A stretch of 41,190 nt of DNA from Saccharicrinis sp. Lineage in GTDB: Bacteria > Bacteroidota > Bacteroidia > Bacteroidales > Marinilabiliaceae. The stretch spans positions 1 to 41,190 of the forward strand of contig JAGXIO010000037.1 of assembly GCA_024635555.1 (NCBI GenBank). Reading direction: 5' to 3'. A model generated the notes under the pieces. That model was not told the DNA's origin, searched no databases, and saw nothing but the letters and a program-made list of their open reading frames with translations. Positions 34,310 to 41,190 of the stretch are shown here, piece after piece. Numbering within the stretch: position 1 is the stretch's first letter; each line of letters starts with the position of its first letter. Position numbers and translations under genes: made by a program.

Positions 34310-35191
34310 CTATTTAAAATAAACCTCCCCGGGCATACCTATTTTTAGGCTACCATCATTTTTTACTTTAATGTTAACGGCATACACCAGATTTATGCGT
34401 TCTTCTTTGGTTTGTATTATTTTAGGGGTAAATTCAGCGGAAGACGAAACCCAGCTTATCTTTCCTTCATAACTTTTTGTATCCTCTCCAAAGTCAATGT
34501 TCAAATTCGCTTTTTCGCCTATTTTAATCTGTGACAGCTGCGTTTCGCTGATATAAACCCGCAAGGTCATTTCATCCAGATTGGCAATTTTATAAAGTGG
34601 TTTGCCAAAGGCCGTTATCTCGCCAGGCTCGGCATATTGGTTGAGCACGGTGCCGTTTACGGGATTGGATATTTTACTATCTTCTATTTGATGCTGTATT
34701 TGCGCTATCTGAGCCTCTATACTATTTACTTCGCTTACGATAGGTGCATTCTGCGTTTTTACGTTATCCATTCTTTTTTGCAGCACCTCCACTTCGCTCT
34801 GTGCTCGGTCGAGCTGCCGGCTGGTGGCCGCCTCCTCATTAAACATGTTTTGCACCCTGTTCAATTCCGATTCGGCAGTTTTTAACTGCGATTGCAACAC
34901 CGCTATCTGCGACCATATATTTCCCGATTTTGACCGTACCACCTCTTTTTGAGCCAAAAGCTGCATCTTATTCAAATACAAGGTCATGGTGTCTATGAGA
35001 CCCACGATGGCATTCTTCTTTAAAATACTGCCTTCCTCAAGGTTTAAATTCTTTATTTCGCCCTGACCTTTTGCCGAAACCGTTATCTCGGTCGCTTCAA
35101 AATTCCCGTAGGCATCGGCAGTAGGTTCTTGTTTGCAGCCTGTGGATAAAGCGGCAATTATGGTGATAGTAATTAAAGTGAATGTTTTCAT
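34310..35191 (-). CDS. Periplasmic adaptor (HlyD/membrane-fusion family) lipoprotein
   Basis: From the ATG at 35189-35191 the signal peptide ends in STGC (C19). The chain has the usual order: first lipoyl half (FEATEITVSAKGQGEIKNLN, EGSILKKNAIVGLIDT), a coiled-coil hairpin (~70-165, QSQLKTAESELNRVQNMFNE), second lipoyl half (SNPVNGTVLNQYAEPGEITA), and a beta-barrel with LRVYISETQLSQIKIGEKAN. It links the inner-membrane permeases to TolC. An earlier ATG at 35218 would not make a lipoprotein signal. It lies between the TolC gene and the ATPases. Confidence 0.92.
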   Translation of the reverse strand: MKTFTLITITIIAALSTGCKQEPTADAYGNFEATEITVSAKGQGEIKNLNLEEGSILKKNAIVGLIDTMTLYLNKMQLLAQKEVVRSKSGNIWSQIAVLQSQLKTAESELNRVQNMFNEEAATSRQLDRAQSEVEVLQKRMDNVKTQNAPIVSEVNSIEAQIAQIQHQIEDSKISNPVNGTVLNQYAEPGEITAFGKPLYKIANLDEMTLRVYISETQLSQIKIGEKANLNIDFGEDTKSYEGKISWVSSSAEFTPKIIQTKEERINLVYAVNIKVKNDGSLKIGMPGEVYFK

Positions 35192-35203
35192 ACTTTTAAA
35201 ATT

Positions 35204-35247
35204 AGTATCAAGATACAAATATCAAGTATCAAGACTGATAACTACTG
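35204..35247. repeat. Low-complexity ATCAAG-type degenerate repeat
   Basis: The stretch repeats variants of TATCAAG (agtatcaagatac, atatcaagtatcaag, actgataact) in the gap between the TolC and adaptor genes. It is a short degenerate repeat with no coding sense. Confidence 0.5.
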
Positions 35248-35327
35248 GTGTTCTGAATGTTAATATTTACTCTCGCTTATTGACTCCCAAGTATAGCGAA
35301 TATTTCCTTTTATTAGCGACAACCGTT

Positions 35328-36590
35328 TTAATCGGGACAACCTTGTACAATTCTATAATTAGCCTTAGCAAGCTCCAACTGCAATTCGTGCAATTTCTGA
35401 TTTATACCGGCACTGTACAATTTGTTAAATTCCGTAAGATATTCCGAAGCGGTAATGGCTCCATTTTTTAATTGCGATTGACTGGAGACAACAATGGAAT
35501 GCCTTAAAACCACAATTTCCTGATCAGCCTCCAAAAGTGCACTGTATTTATCAATTTCGTTTAAGGCCTGCTGCATTTCTATGTTGTTGTTCAGTACAAA
35601 AGTTTCTTTTTCGGTGACCATCATTTCTTTAGATATTTCGAGGGCTTGTTTTTTATCCCGGGTTCTGCCCCAGTCAAAAAAACTCCATTTTAGCCGGGCA
35701 CCGAGTATGTAAAAATCATCAAAACTATTATTCAGCATGTTCAGTCCGGGATTACCGTAACCTGCTTGTGCAAAACCCGAAAGACGAGGATAGTTTTCTA
35801 TGCCGAGCAGTTTCTGTCGCTGGGTAAGCTCTTCGTTTTTTAAATCATAAAACTTTAGTTCTGGCCGTTGCAAATCCTTTGGCTGCGCAACAGATAGGTC
35901 AGGTTTTTGGAGACGTACAGCCGAATCTATTTCAGTAGAAATCAAAGCCGAGAGCTGACTTAAAGCCGTTTCCTTATCCTTTTTAACGCGGATAATATCT
36001 TGACGTGTCAATAAAACTTCAGCTTGCAAAACACTTTTTTCCGATGACAACACCGTTCCAAATTTCACAGCAGAGGCCACTTCTCCCATTCGGGCTTCCA
36101 GTTGCTTATGCTTAGCTTCCAGTAAATCGGTTTGCTCCTGAAGCAGCAAGGCATTGAAAAAATATTGGTTTACACGATTTTTGAGGCCATACAAGGTGAT
36201 TTCAACCTGTTGCTGCTCAGATAGCGTTTCGGCTTCCTTTAGTGCAGAGCGTTTAGCAATGCTATTACCATTATAAATTAGTTGCTCCAAATCTAAAGTA
36301 GCCTGATACTGGTCCTTGTTGGGATAATTAATAGTTGTGCCGGGTATTTTCAGTGGAATTTGAATCACTTCCGATTGCCATGTAGCCTTGCCGTTCAAGC
36401 TTAGTTGAGGCAAAGCGTTCTTTTTAATTTCTGACTGTTCGTATGTTGATTTTTCTCCAAGCAAATCGCTTTGTCTCGATATGGGGTGCGCCTTCTCGGC
36501 TAGGATGTAGCACTCCTCCAAACCAAGTGGTTTCTGGGCCACGGTGTTCAAACTCAACATGATTGATATCAGTAAAAAAACTTGTTTCAT
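35328..36590 (-). CDS. TolC-family outer-membrane efflux protein
   Basis: A 420-residue protein with a signal peptide (MKQVFLLISIMLSLNTVAQ) and two outer-membrane efflux repeats, each with long helices: QKPLGLEECYILAEKAHPIS, LKNRVNQYFFNALLLQEQTD, and the second half with LKWSFFDWGRTRDKKQALEI and ITASEYLTEFNKLYSAGINQ. It forms the outer-membrane channel of the tripartite exporter. It precedes the adaptor, with a 136-bp gap. Length is typical for Bacteroidota TolC homologues. Confidence 0.92.
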   Translation of the reverse strand: MKQVFLLISIMLSLNTVAQKPLGLEECYILAEKAHPISRQSDLLGEKSTYEQSEIKKNALPQLSLNGKATWQSEVIQIPLKIPGTTINYPNKDQYQATLDLEQLIYNGNSIAKRSALKEAETLSEQQQVEITLYGLKNRVNQYFFNALLLQEQTDLLEAKHKQLEARMGEVASAVKFGTVLSSEKSVLQAEVLLTRQDIIRVKKDKETALSQLSALISTEIDSAVRLQKPDLSVAQPKDLQRPELKFYDLKNEELTQRQKLLGIENYPRLSGFAQAGYGNPGLNMLNNSFDDFYILGARLKWSFFDWGRTRDKKQALEISKEMMVTEKETFVLNNNIEMQQALNEIDKYSALLEADQEIVVLRHSIVVSSQSQLKNGAITASEYLTEFNKLYSAGINQKLHELQLELAKANYRIVQGCPD

Positions 36591-36606
36591 CCTATTCGTA
36601 TTTAAT

Positions 36607-37020
36607 TCACATAATTATCGCAGTCTCAATTTTTTCGCACCTCTTGCTAATGGTGAAAAATGCAACTGCCGTAAACAAGAGTGTAAAACCAATTCTAAAA
36701 GCAATTGCTCCAACAGTTTTAACTTCATACAGCCCTCCGGCATTCATGTACCAAAACAAGCCTGCATACGCGACAATAAGAATGATGGCCGAAGAACCCA
36801 GAAGTTTGAAAGTCCATCTTTTGCGTTGAACAAACCCATAGGCCGAGATAAGATAAAGCATACTGCTAATGAAGTTTGCCCAAATAATAAACGGTACATA
36901 ATTGCCTTCCATAGCTCTGATCCCAAATAAATCGAGAATAATCGAAGTAGTTAAAAACAGCGTTACTAAACCAAAAACGGCCAGAAACGTCACAGCAAGA
37001 TAAAGAATCGTTTTTTTCAT
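36607..37020 (-). CDS. Small four-helix membrane protein of unknown function
   Basis: From the ATG at 37018-37020 this gives 137 residues with four hydrophobic segments: ILYLAVTFLAVFGLVTLFLT, the YVPFIIWANFISSMLYLISA region, LLGSSAIILIVAYAGLFWYM, and AIAFRIGFTLLFTAVAFFTI. I do not recognise the family. It is placed between the TetR gene and tolC in the export operon, so it may be regulated with it. The longer start at 37059 adds a polar, unlikely N-terminus. Confidence 0.7.
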   Translation of the reverse strand: MKKTILYLAVTFLAVFGLVTLFLTTSIILDLFGIRAMEGNYVPFIIWANFISSMLYLISAYGFVQRKRWTFKLLGSSAIILIVAYAGLFWYMNAGGLYEVKTVGAIAFRIGFTLLFTAVAFFTISKRCEKIETAIIM

Positions 37021-37069
37021 TCTACTATAAATATTACTATCATTGTTTACAATTTTCAAGTTTAAATTT

Positions 37070-37645
37070 TCAAACTATTACCTTTAAAATTGTATCAATC
37101 AAAGCTTGTCCCTTTTTATTAAGGTCGAAACCATAATTACTCACCTTCCATTTGCGCACCAACAGCCTTACCGAACCGAATAAAAAAATGATGAATAATT
37201 CAGGATCTGTATCTGCTATTTTTTTATTGAGGGGTAAATCCTTTAGCATAGTAAATAATACTTTTTCGCTGGCTTCTTGTATCTCCCTAACTTTAGTTGT
37301 GAGTGCAGCCTCATTTTGAAATATCTCTTCCGCAAAAATCACCGAAACAAGGGCAGGCTTAATACTCAACATCATAAATACCGTGCTAAAAAACTCTTTT
37401 ATCTGCACTTCAGCTGCATCGTTACTATCCTTATCTTTGCTTTGATGGTACGCGTTCATACCCTCTTTAAAAGTATCCAAAATGGCACTCAGTATTATCA
37501 CCTTACTATCGAAATGACGATAAATACCCGGCTCTGATATTCCAATCTCCTTTGATAAATTTTTAATTGTGAATCCCTGAATACCTTTTTGATCAATTAA
37601 ATCTATGGAGGCTTCTATTATTTGTTGCTGGCGTTCTGTAAGCAT
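37070..37645 (-). CDS. TetR-family transcriptional regulator
   Basis: A 191-residue regulator. The N-terminal helix-turn-helix is textbook TetR: IIEASIDLIDQKGIQGFTIK, then LSKEIGISEPGIYRHFDSK. The C-terminal part is the ligand-binding helical domain, not assignable to a ligand. It is the first gene of the export operon and very likely represses it. An inverted repeat 15 bp ahead of its start codon (37661-37676) is the probable operator. Confidence 0.93.
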   Translation of the reverse strand: MLTERQQQIIEASIDLIDQKGIQGFTIKNLSKEIGISEPGIYRHFDSKVIILSAILDTFKEGMNAYHQSKDKDSNDAAEVQIKEFFSTVFMMLSIKPALVSVIFAEEIFQNEAALTTKVREIQEASEKVLFTMLKDLPLNKKIADTDPELFIIFLFGSVRLLVRKWKVSNYGFDLNKKGQALIDTILKVIV

Positions 37646-37660
37646 TATTAAAATACGTTA

Positions 37661-37676
37661 GTTAGTATTCGCTAAC
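37661..37676 (-). promoter_or_regulatory. Probable TetR operator
   Basis: GTTAG-TATTCG-CTAAC: 5-bp arms with a 6-bp centre, 15 bp upstream of the TetR start codon. Size, symmetry and place fit a TetR-family autoregulatory site. A -7 box could not be fixed with confidence. Confidence 0.5.
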
Positions 37677-37770
37677 AAGGTAAACACATTATTTTTAATT
37701 GTGCAAATATTTACGTTGAAAAGTATAAAACGTTACTATCTATTTTGTTTTCATCTCGAACTTGGACAAG

Positions 37771-37858
37771 ACTGAAAAGCATCAAGAGTATCAAGCCATA
37801 AACTAGCGGCTAACAGCTATAAGTTAACGGCCACTAGCCACTAGAAATTAGCCCCCAG
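37771..37858. repeat. Degenerate CTAGC/TAACAGC-type simple repeat
   Basis: The gap after the binding-protein gene holds short imperfect reiterations (aagcatcaagagtatcaag; ctagcggctaacagct; ccactagccactag). No coding or structured RNA signal is seen. It is the same kind of low-complexity filler seen at 35204-35247. Confidence 0.45.
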
Positions 37859-38851
37859 CTACTTACTACCCCAATCTTCAATAGAACCTTCAGAAACTAC
37901 GGTCATTTTAATATTCTCGCGGTGCACCACCTGTGCAGGCAACAAAATAGTAGGACCCAGATGCTTACCATTATTGATGGTTAAGTTCATATCTGATGGA
38001 GCTTTTCCATGGGCAATTTTAATGGCTGCATTGGCTGCGGCAAAAGCCATGGATTCGATGGGTTTAGAAATAGTTATAGTTTGGTTTCCTGCTACTATAT
38101 TTCTAATGGCTTGCATTTCGGCATCCTGCCCTGCTACTAGCACTTTGCCCTCCATATGATGTTCTTTAAGCGCACTAATAACGCCCGCCGCCAACACATC
38201 ATTGCCCGCAATTACGGCATCCAGTTGAGCACCGTCTTTATTAAGATAGTTGTTGGTAATTTTATATCCTTCGTGTAATGACCAGCTATCTGAATACTGA
38301 CTAAAAACAATTTCTATATCTCCTTTTTCCACCAGAGGCTGCAAAATATTCATCTGTCCCAAATAAAGTAGGTGCGCATTGTTATCAATCATAGAACCGC
38401 CTACAATTCCGTACTTACCTTGTGGTTTTATCCGGCTAAGATAATTGGCTTGCAGCTCACCAATCTCTATATTATCAGTTGCTATGTAATAATCGAGCAT
38501 GCAATTTTTGATTAGGCGGTCGTAGGAAATAACGGGCACATAATTTTGATGTGCATAAGTAACAATATCGCAGGCCTTTTTCGAATCTACCGCTACTACA
38601 ATCAGCACTTCAACTCCATTTGCAATCATTTCCTTTGCCTGTTCCAATTGCTTTTCGGCGTCGGAATTGGCAATAGCTACTGTACATGTACCTCCCAGCT
38701 TTTTTATATTTTCCTCAATAAGGTTCATGTCCTTTTCCCATCGTTCCGTTTGCAGGCTATCCATAAGCAAACCTATGCTGGGCTTTTGTTTGCATCCAAA
38801 CATAAAAAACAGTGCAAACGCAAAAATAAAAATACTTTTAAGATTTTTCAT
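37859..38851 (-). CDS. Xylose-type (XylF-like) sugar-binding lipoprotein, orphan
   Basis: A 330-residue periplasmic-binding protein with a lipobox (MFGC, C20). The type I fold is clear: IGLLMDSLQTERWEKDMNLI, VLIVVAVDSKKACDIVTYAH, VISYDRLI, YIATDNIEIGELQANYL and VIAGNDVLAAGVISALKEHH. YDRLI and DNxxxG are characteristic of D-xylose/ribose-type binders. No ABC permease or ATPase of the sugar-uptake kind is near. It may work with a remote transporter or as the sensory part of a signalling system. The ligand is unknown. Confidence 0.85.
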   Translation of the reverse strand: MKNLKSIFIFAFALFFMFGCKQKPSIGLLMDSLQTERWEKDMNLIEENIKKLGGTCTVAIANSDAEKQLEQAKEMIANGVEVLIVVAVDSKKACDIVTYAHQNYVPVISYDRLIKNCMLDYYIATDNIEIGELQANYLSRIKPQGKYGIVGGSMIDNNAHLLYLGQMNILQPLVEKGDIEIVFSQYSDSWSLHEGYKITNNYLNKDGAQLDAVIAGNDVLAAGVISALKEHHMEGKVLVAGQDAEMQAIRNIVAGNQTITISKPIESMAFAAANAAIKIAHGKAPSDMNLTINNGKHLGPTILLPAQVVHRENIKMTVVSEGSIEDWGSK

Positions 38852-38963
38852 AATGGTAGTATTTTAGGTAGTTTAAATACTTAAATAATTTACGAAAAAT
38901 GATTTACAATGTAAAGGTTTAGTTTAAAAAGTTATTTATTACAATTTTAATTTCCGTCTAAGC

Positions 38964-39737
38964 TTATTCCATTCTTTTTGCCTCGTCCCATATTTTGTCC
39001 ATCTCTTTGAGCGACATACTTTTTAAATCTATGCCTTGTGTAATGGTTTTTTCTTCGAGATAATTAAAGCGCGATATAAACTTGCGGTTGGTTCGCTCCA
39101 GCGCATTTTCCGGATTCACGCCATATAACCGGGCGGTATTGATGATAGAAAACAGTAGATCTCCAAACTCAGCTTCAATCTTATCCGCATCGCCCTTGGC
39201 TATTTCTACTTTCACTTCGTCCATCTCTTCCTGTACCTTATCCCATACCTGCTCCCTATTTTCCCAATCGAAGCCCACTCCACGAGCCTTATCCTGTATC
39301 CGATTGGCCTTAACCATGGCAGGCAGCGAATCGGGCACACCACCCAATACCGTTTTATTACCCCCTTTTTCCTTCAACTTTAATCGCTCCCAGTTTTCTT
39401 CTACTCCTCTGGCATCATTCACCACAGTATCCCCAAAAATATGTGGATGACGATACACTAACTTCTCATTAAGCGCATCAATCACATCTTTAATGGAAAA
39501 TTGATTTTTCTCCTCGCCAATTTTGGCGTAAAACACAATATGAAGGAGGAGATCACCCAATTCCTTTTTAATCAGCCCAGCGTCGTTTTTAATAATGGCA
39601 TCAGCCAACTCATAGGTTTCTTCAATGGTAAGGGTTCTTAAGGTTTCATTGGTTTGTTCTTTATCCCAAGGACATTTTTCCCTCAGCTCGTCCATTATAT
39701 TGAGTAGCTCTTCAAAAGCAGTTAGTTTTTTTTGCAT
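38964..39737 (-). CDS. mazG: MazG nucleoside triphosphate pyrophosphohydrolase
   Basis: A 257-residue two-domain MazG protein. Domain 1 has MDELREKCPWDKEQTNETL and TIEETYELADAI, then ELGDLLLHIVFYAKIGEE. Domain 2 has EEMDEVKVEIAKGD and EFGDLLFSIINTARLYGVNP. The E-x-x-E plus E-x-x-D metal-binding pairs are present in both. It hydrolyses NTPs to NMP and pyrophosphate, as a house-cleaning enzyme. The length matches E. coli MazG. It is divergent from phoH. Confidence 0.95.
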   Translation of the reverse strand: MQKKLTAFEELLNIMDELREKCPWDKEQTNETLRTLTIEETYELADAIIKNDAGLIKKELGDLLLHIVFYAKIGEEKNQFSIKDVIDALNEKLVYRHPHIFGDTVVNDARGVEENWERLKLKEKGGNKTVLGGVPDSLPAMVKANRIQDKARGVGFDWENREQVWDKVQEEMDEVKVEIAKGDADKIEAEFGDLLFSIINTARLYGVNPENALERTNRKFISRFNYLEEKTITQGIDLKSMSLKEMDKIWDEAKRME

Positions 39738-39823
39738 TAGTATATTTTGTAGTGAATTATTATAAACTTTAAATGTAACAATATTTGTTGTTTATTTGTA
39801 ACCGTTATTACTCATTTTACCAT

Positions 39824-40762
39824 ATGATAGAAAAACTGATATACCTAGAATCGATAGATTTAATTGAATTTTTGGGCGTTAAAAACGTTAAGCTCGATTT
39901 GCTTAAAAATAGGTTTCCCAAACTCCGCATCATTGCCCGTGGCGACTGGCTCAAGGTAATGGGAGAGGAAGAGGAAGTGAATAATTTTGAAGAGAAGGTT
40001 CATCTTTTACTCGAACATTATAACGAATATAATGTGCTAAGCGAACACTCCATGCTCGAAATTATCGAAAGTGGTGCTGTGGGCCGCACGGTGGAAGGAA
40101 ATGATGTAATTTTATACGGCATCAACGGAAAACCCATCCGAGGCCGCACGCCAAACCAAAAGTTGTTTGTGCAAGAGTACGACAAAAATGATCTTCTCCT
40201 TGCCGTGGGACCTGCCGGTTCCGGAAAAACATATACAGCTATTGCTCTTGCTGTGAGGGCTTTAAAGAAAAGAGAAGTGCGCCGTATCATATTAAGTCGC
40301 CCGGCAGTGGAAGCTGGCGAAAAACTTGGTTTTTTACCGGGCGACATGAAGGAGAAGATTGATCCCTACCTGCAACCTTTGTACGATGCCTTGCAGGATA
40401 TGCTTCCCGCAGCCAAATTAAAGGAATACATGGAAAACGGTACCATACAAATTGCGCCATTGGCCTTTATGCGCGGACGAACACTCAACGAGGCTTTTGT
40501 TATTTTAGATGAAGCGCAAAACGCCACTACCAACCAAATTAAAATGTTCCTAACACGCATGGGTCAAAGCACCAAATACGTGGTAACTGGTGATATCACA
40601 CAGATTGACCTACCTCGAAAATCCATGTCGGGATTGGTACAGGCCATGCGTATTTTAAAAGATATAAAAGGGATTAAAATAATACTTTTTGATATAAACG
40701 ATATTGTGCGTCATCCCTTAGTACAAAGAATTGTGGAAGCCTACGACAAGCTAAAACCTTAG
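39824..40762 (+). CDS. PhoH-family ATPase / RNA-helicase-like protein
   Basis: From the ATG at 39824 this gives 312 residues. An N-terminal KH-like region (~1-105) is followed by the PhoH domain with Walker A GPAGSGKTYTAIALAVRALK, LSRPAVEAGEKLGFLPGDM, and Walker B FVILDEAQNATTNQIKMFLT, then VTGDITQIDLP. This is the PhoL/YbeZ type found near ybeY in many bacteria, which takes part in RNA metabolism; ybeY is not in the window. An upstream in-frame ATG at 39785 would add 13 residues but is less likely. Confidence 0.93.
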   Translation: MIEKLIYLESIDLIEFLGVKNVKLDLLKNRFPKLRIIARGDWLKVMGEEEEVNNFEEKVHLLLEHYNEYNVLSEHSMLEIIESGAVGRTVEGNDVILYGINGKPIRGRTPNQKLFVQEYDKNDLLLAVGPAGSGKTYTAIALAVRALKKREVRRIILSRPAVEAGEKLGFLPGDMKEKIDPYLQPLYDALQDMLPAAKLKEYMENGTIQIAPLAFMRGRTLNEAFVILDEAQNATTNQIKMFLTRMGQSTKYVVTGDITQIDLPRKSMSGLVQAMRILKDIKGIKIILFDINDIVRHPLVQRIVEAYDKLKP

Positions 40763-40763
40763 A

Positions 40764-40842
40764 GGATGTGATGATTTGATGATGTGATGATGTGATGATG
40801 TGAGGATTTGGGGATGTGAGGATTTGGGGATGTGAGGATGTG
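40764..40842. repeat. GATGTGATG-type tandem repeat
   Basis: A low-complexity stretch right after phoH: repeats of gatgtgatg in the first half, then GAGGATTTGGGGATGT twice in tandem (40802-40817, 40818-40833). It has strong G/T strand bias. It is not a CRISPR (no spacers). Confidence 0.85.
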
Positions 40843-40981
40843 TCTTAAAAAGATGTAAATAAAAGATATTGAGACTGGCGATTTATTTTTATACAGAACC
40901 CTAACCACGCAACCATTTGGTATTTTCTAACTCTATAGCATTACATAAAAAGATAAGACAAGATATTTAAACAATTAAAGA

Positions 40982-41086
40982 ATGAAAATGAAAAATACAA
41001 TATTAATTATTTTTGCGTTTGCACTGGCCCTAACAAGTTGCAAAAAAGAGGTAACTACTCAGCAAGCATCAACTGTTAATAATTAA
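40982..41086 (+). CDS. Tiny lipoprotein (34 aa)
   Basis: Starts ATGAAAATGAAAAAT and encodes a signal peptide ending in LALTSC, followed by a short tail KKEVTTQQASTVNN. The lipobox cysteine is at residue 20 and the mature peptide is only 15 residues. It is of the 'entericidin-like' or stub size. An inner ATG at the third codon is the alternative start. The function is not known. Confidence 0.6.
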   Translation: MKMKNTILIIFAFALALTSCKKEVTTQQASTVNN

Positions 41087-41190
41087 GGTGATATGCTTTG
41101 AATATTTTGGGTGTAGGAAAATTTCGAGTTGTTCTATTCGATTGTCGCGGTCTGGATTTTAAAAACGTAAATTATTGCGTACTTTGTGGA
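41087..41190. other. Right-edge sequence without a recognisable gene
   Basis: No coding frame can be supported in the last ~100 bp. TACTTTG at 41180-41186 resembles a -7 box of a plus-strand promoter for a gene beyond the edge, but the -33 element is not clear. Confidence 0.3.

Noticed and set aside
40764-40842. Possible CRISPR array
   Set aside because: The units are contiguous and degenerate with no unique spacers between repeats, and no cas genes are near.

Overview
The window reads as a Bacteroidota chromosome, most likely a marine or sediment Bacteroidales relative. The evidence is a SusC/SusD pair, SusD- and SusE-position lipoproteins, a C-terminal sorting domain of the type IX secretion type on one hydrolase, DUF5009, DUF4434, GxGYxYP and GH92 families, weak Shine-Dalgarno usage, and a promoter element of the TAnnTTTG type. 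No rRNA, tRNA, CRISPR array or intact mobile element was found.

Left edge (1-1157): the start of a secreted TIM-barrel hydrolase running off the window on the minus strand. It is followed by a run of six short-loop palindromes and by gene scraps, one of which looks like a decayed DDE transposase. A plus-strand ROK-family regulator (1158-2378) then faces the end of a long minus-strand locus.

Polysaccharide-utilisation locus (24375 down to 2388, all minus): GH92 alpha-mannosidase, SusC, SusD, a DUF4623-like lipoprotein, a GHL10 lipoprotein with Ig-like domains, a GxGYxYP hydrolase with a type IX tail, a second GHL10 lipoprotein, a sodium:solute symporter, a cytosolic DUF4434 TIM barrel, an AGE-family epimerase, an FAD-dependent oxidoreductase lipoprotein, a truncated SGNH esterase, and a DUF5009 membrane acyltransferase. 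My inference is that a mannose-containing glycan is trimmed outside the cell or in the periplasm, its products enter through the symporter, and DUF4434 and AGE finish processing in the cytosol. The only regulator nearby is the ROK protein.

Right half (24376-41190): a 1.1-kb gap ends in a palindrome cluster that shares an inverted copy of part of the left cluster. Next come a VIT1/CCC1 metal transporter, a PagL-like outer-membrane deacylase overlapping a GIN-domain lipoprotein gene, a DUF1287 protein, and a HigA-like antitoxin with a visible operator but only a 46-codon scrap of what may have been its AbiEii-type toxin. Then follows an eight-gene tripartite export operon (TetR, small membrane protein, TolC, adaptor, two ATPases, two permeases), an orphan xylose-type binding lipoprotein, mazG, and a divergent phoH. 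The window ends with a simple-sequence repeat and a 34-residue lipoprotein gene.

The less expected items are the shared palindrome clusters, the antitoxin with a deleted toxin, and the combination of poorly characterised enzymes in the PUL.
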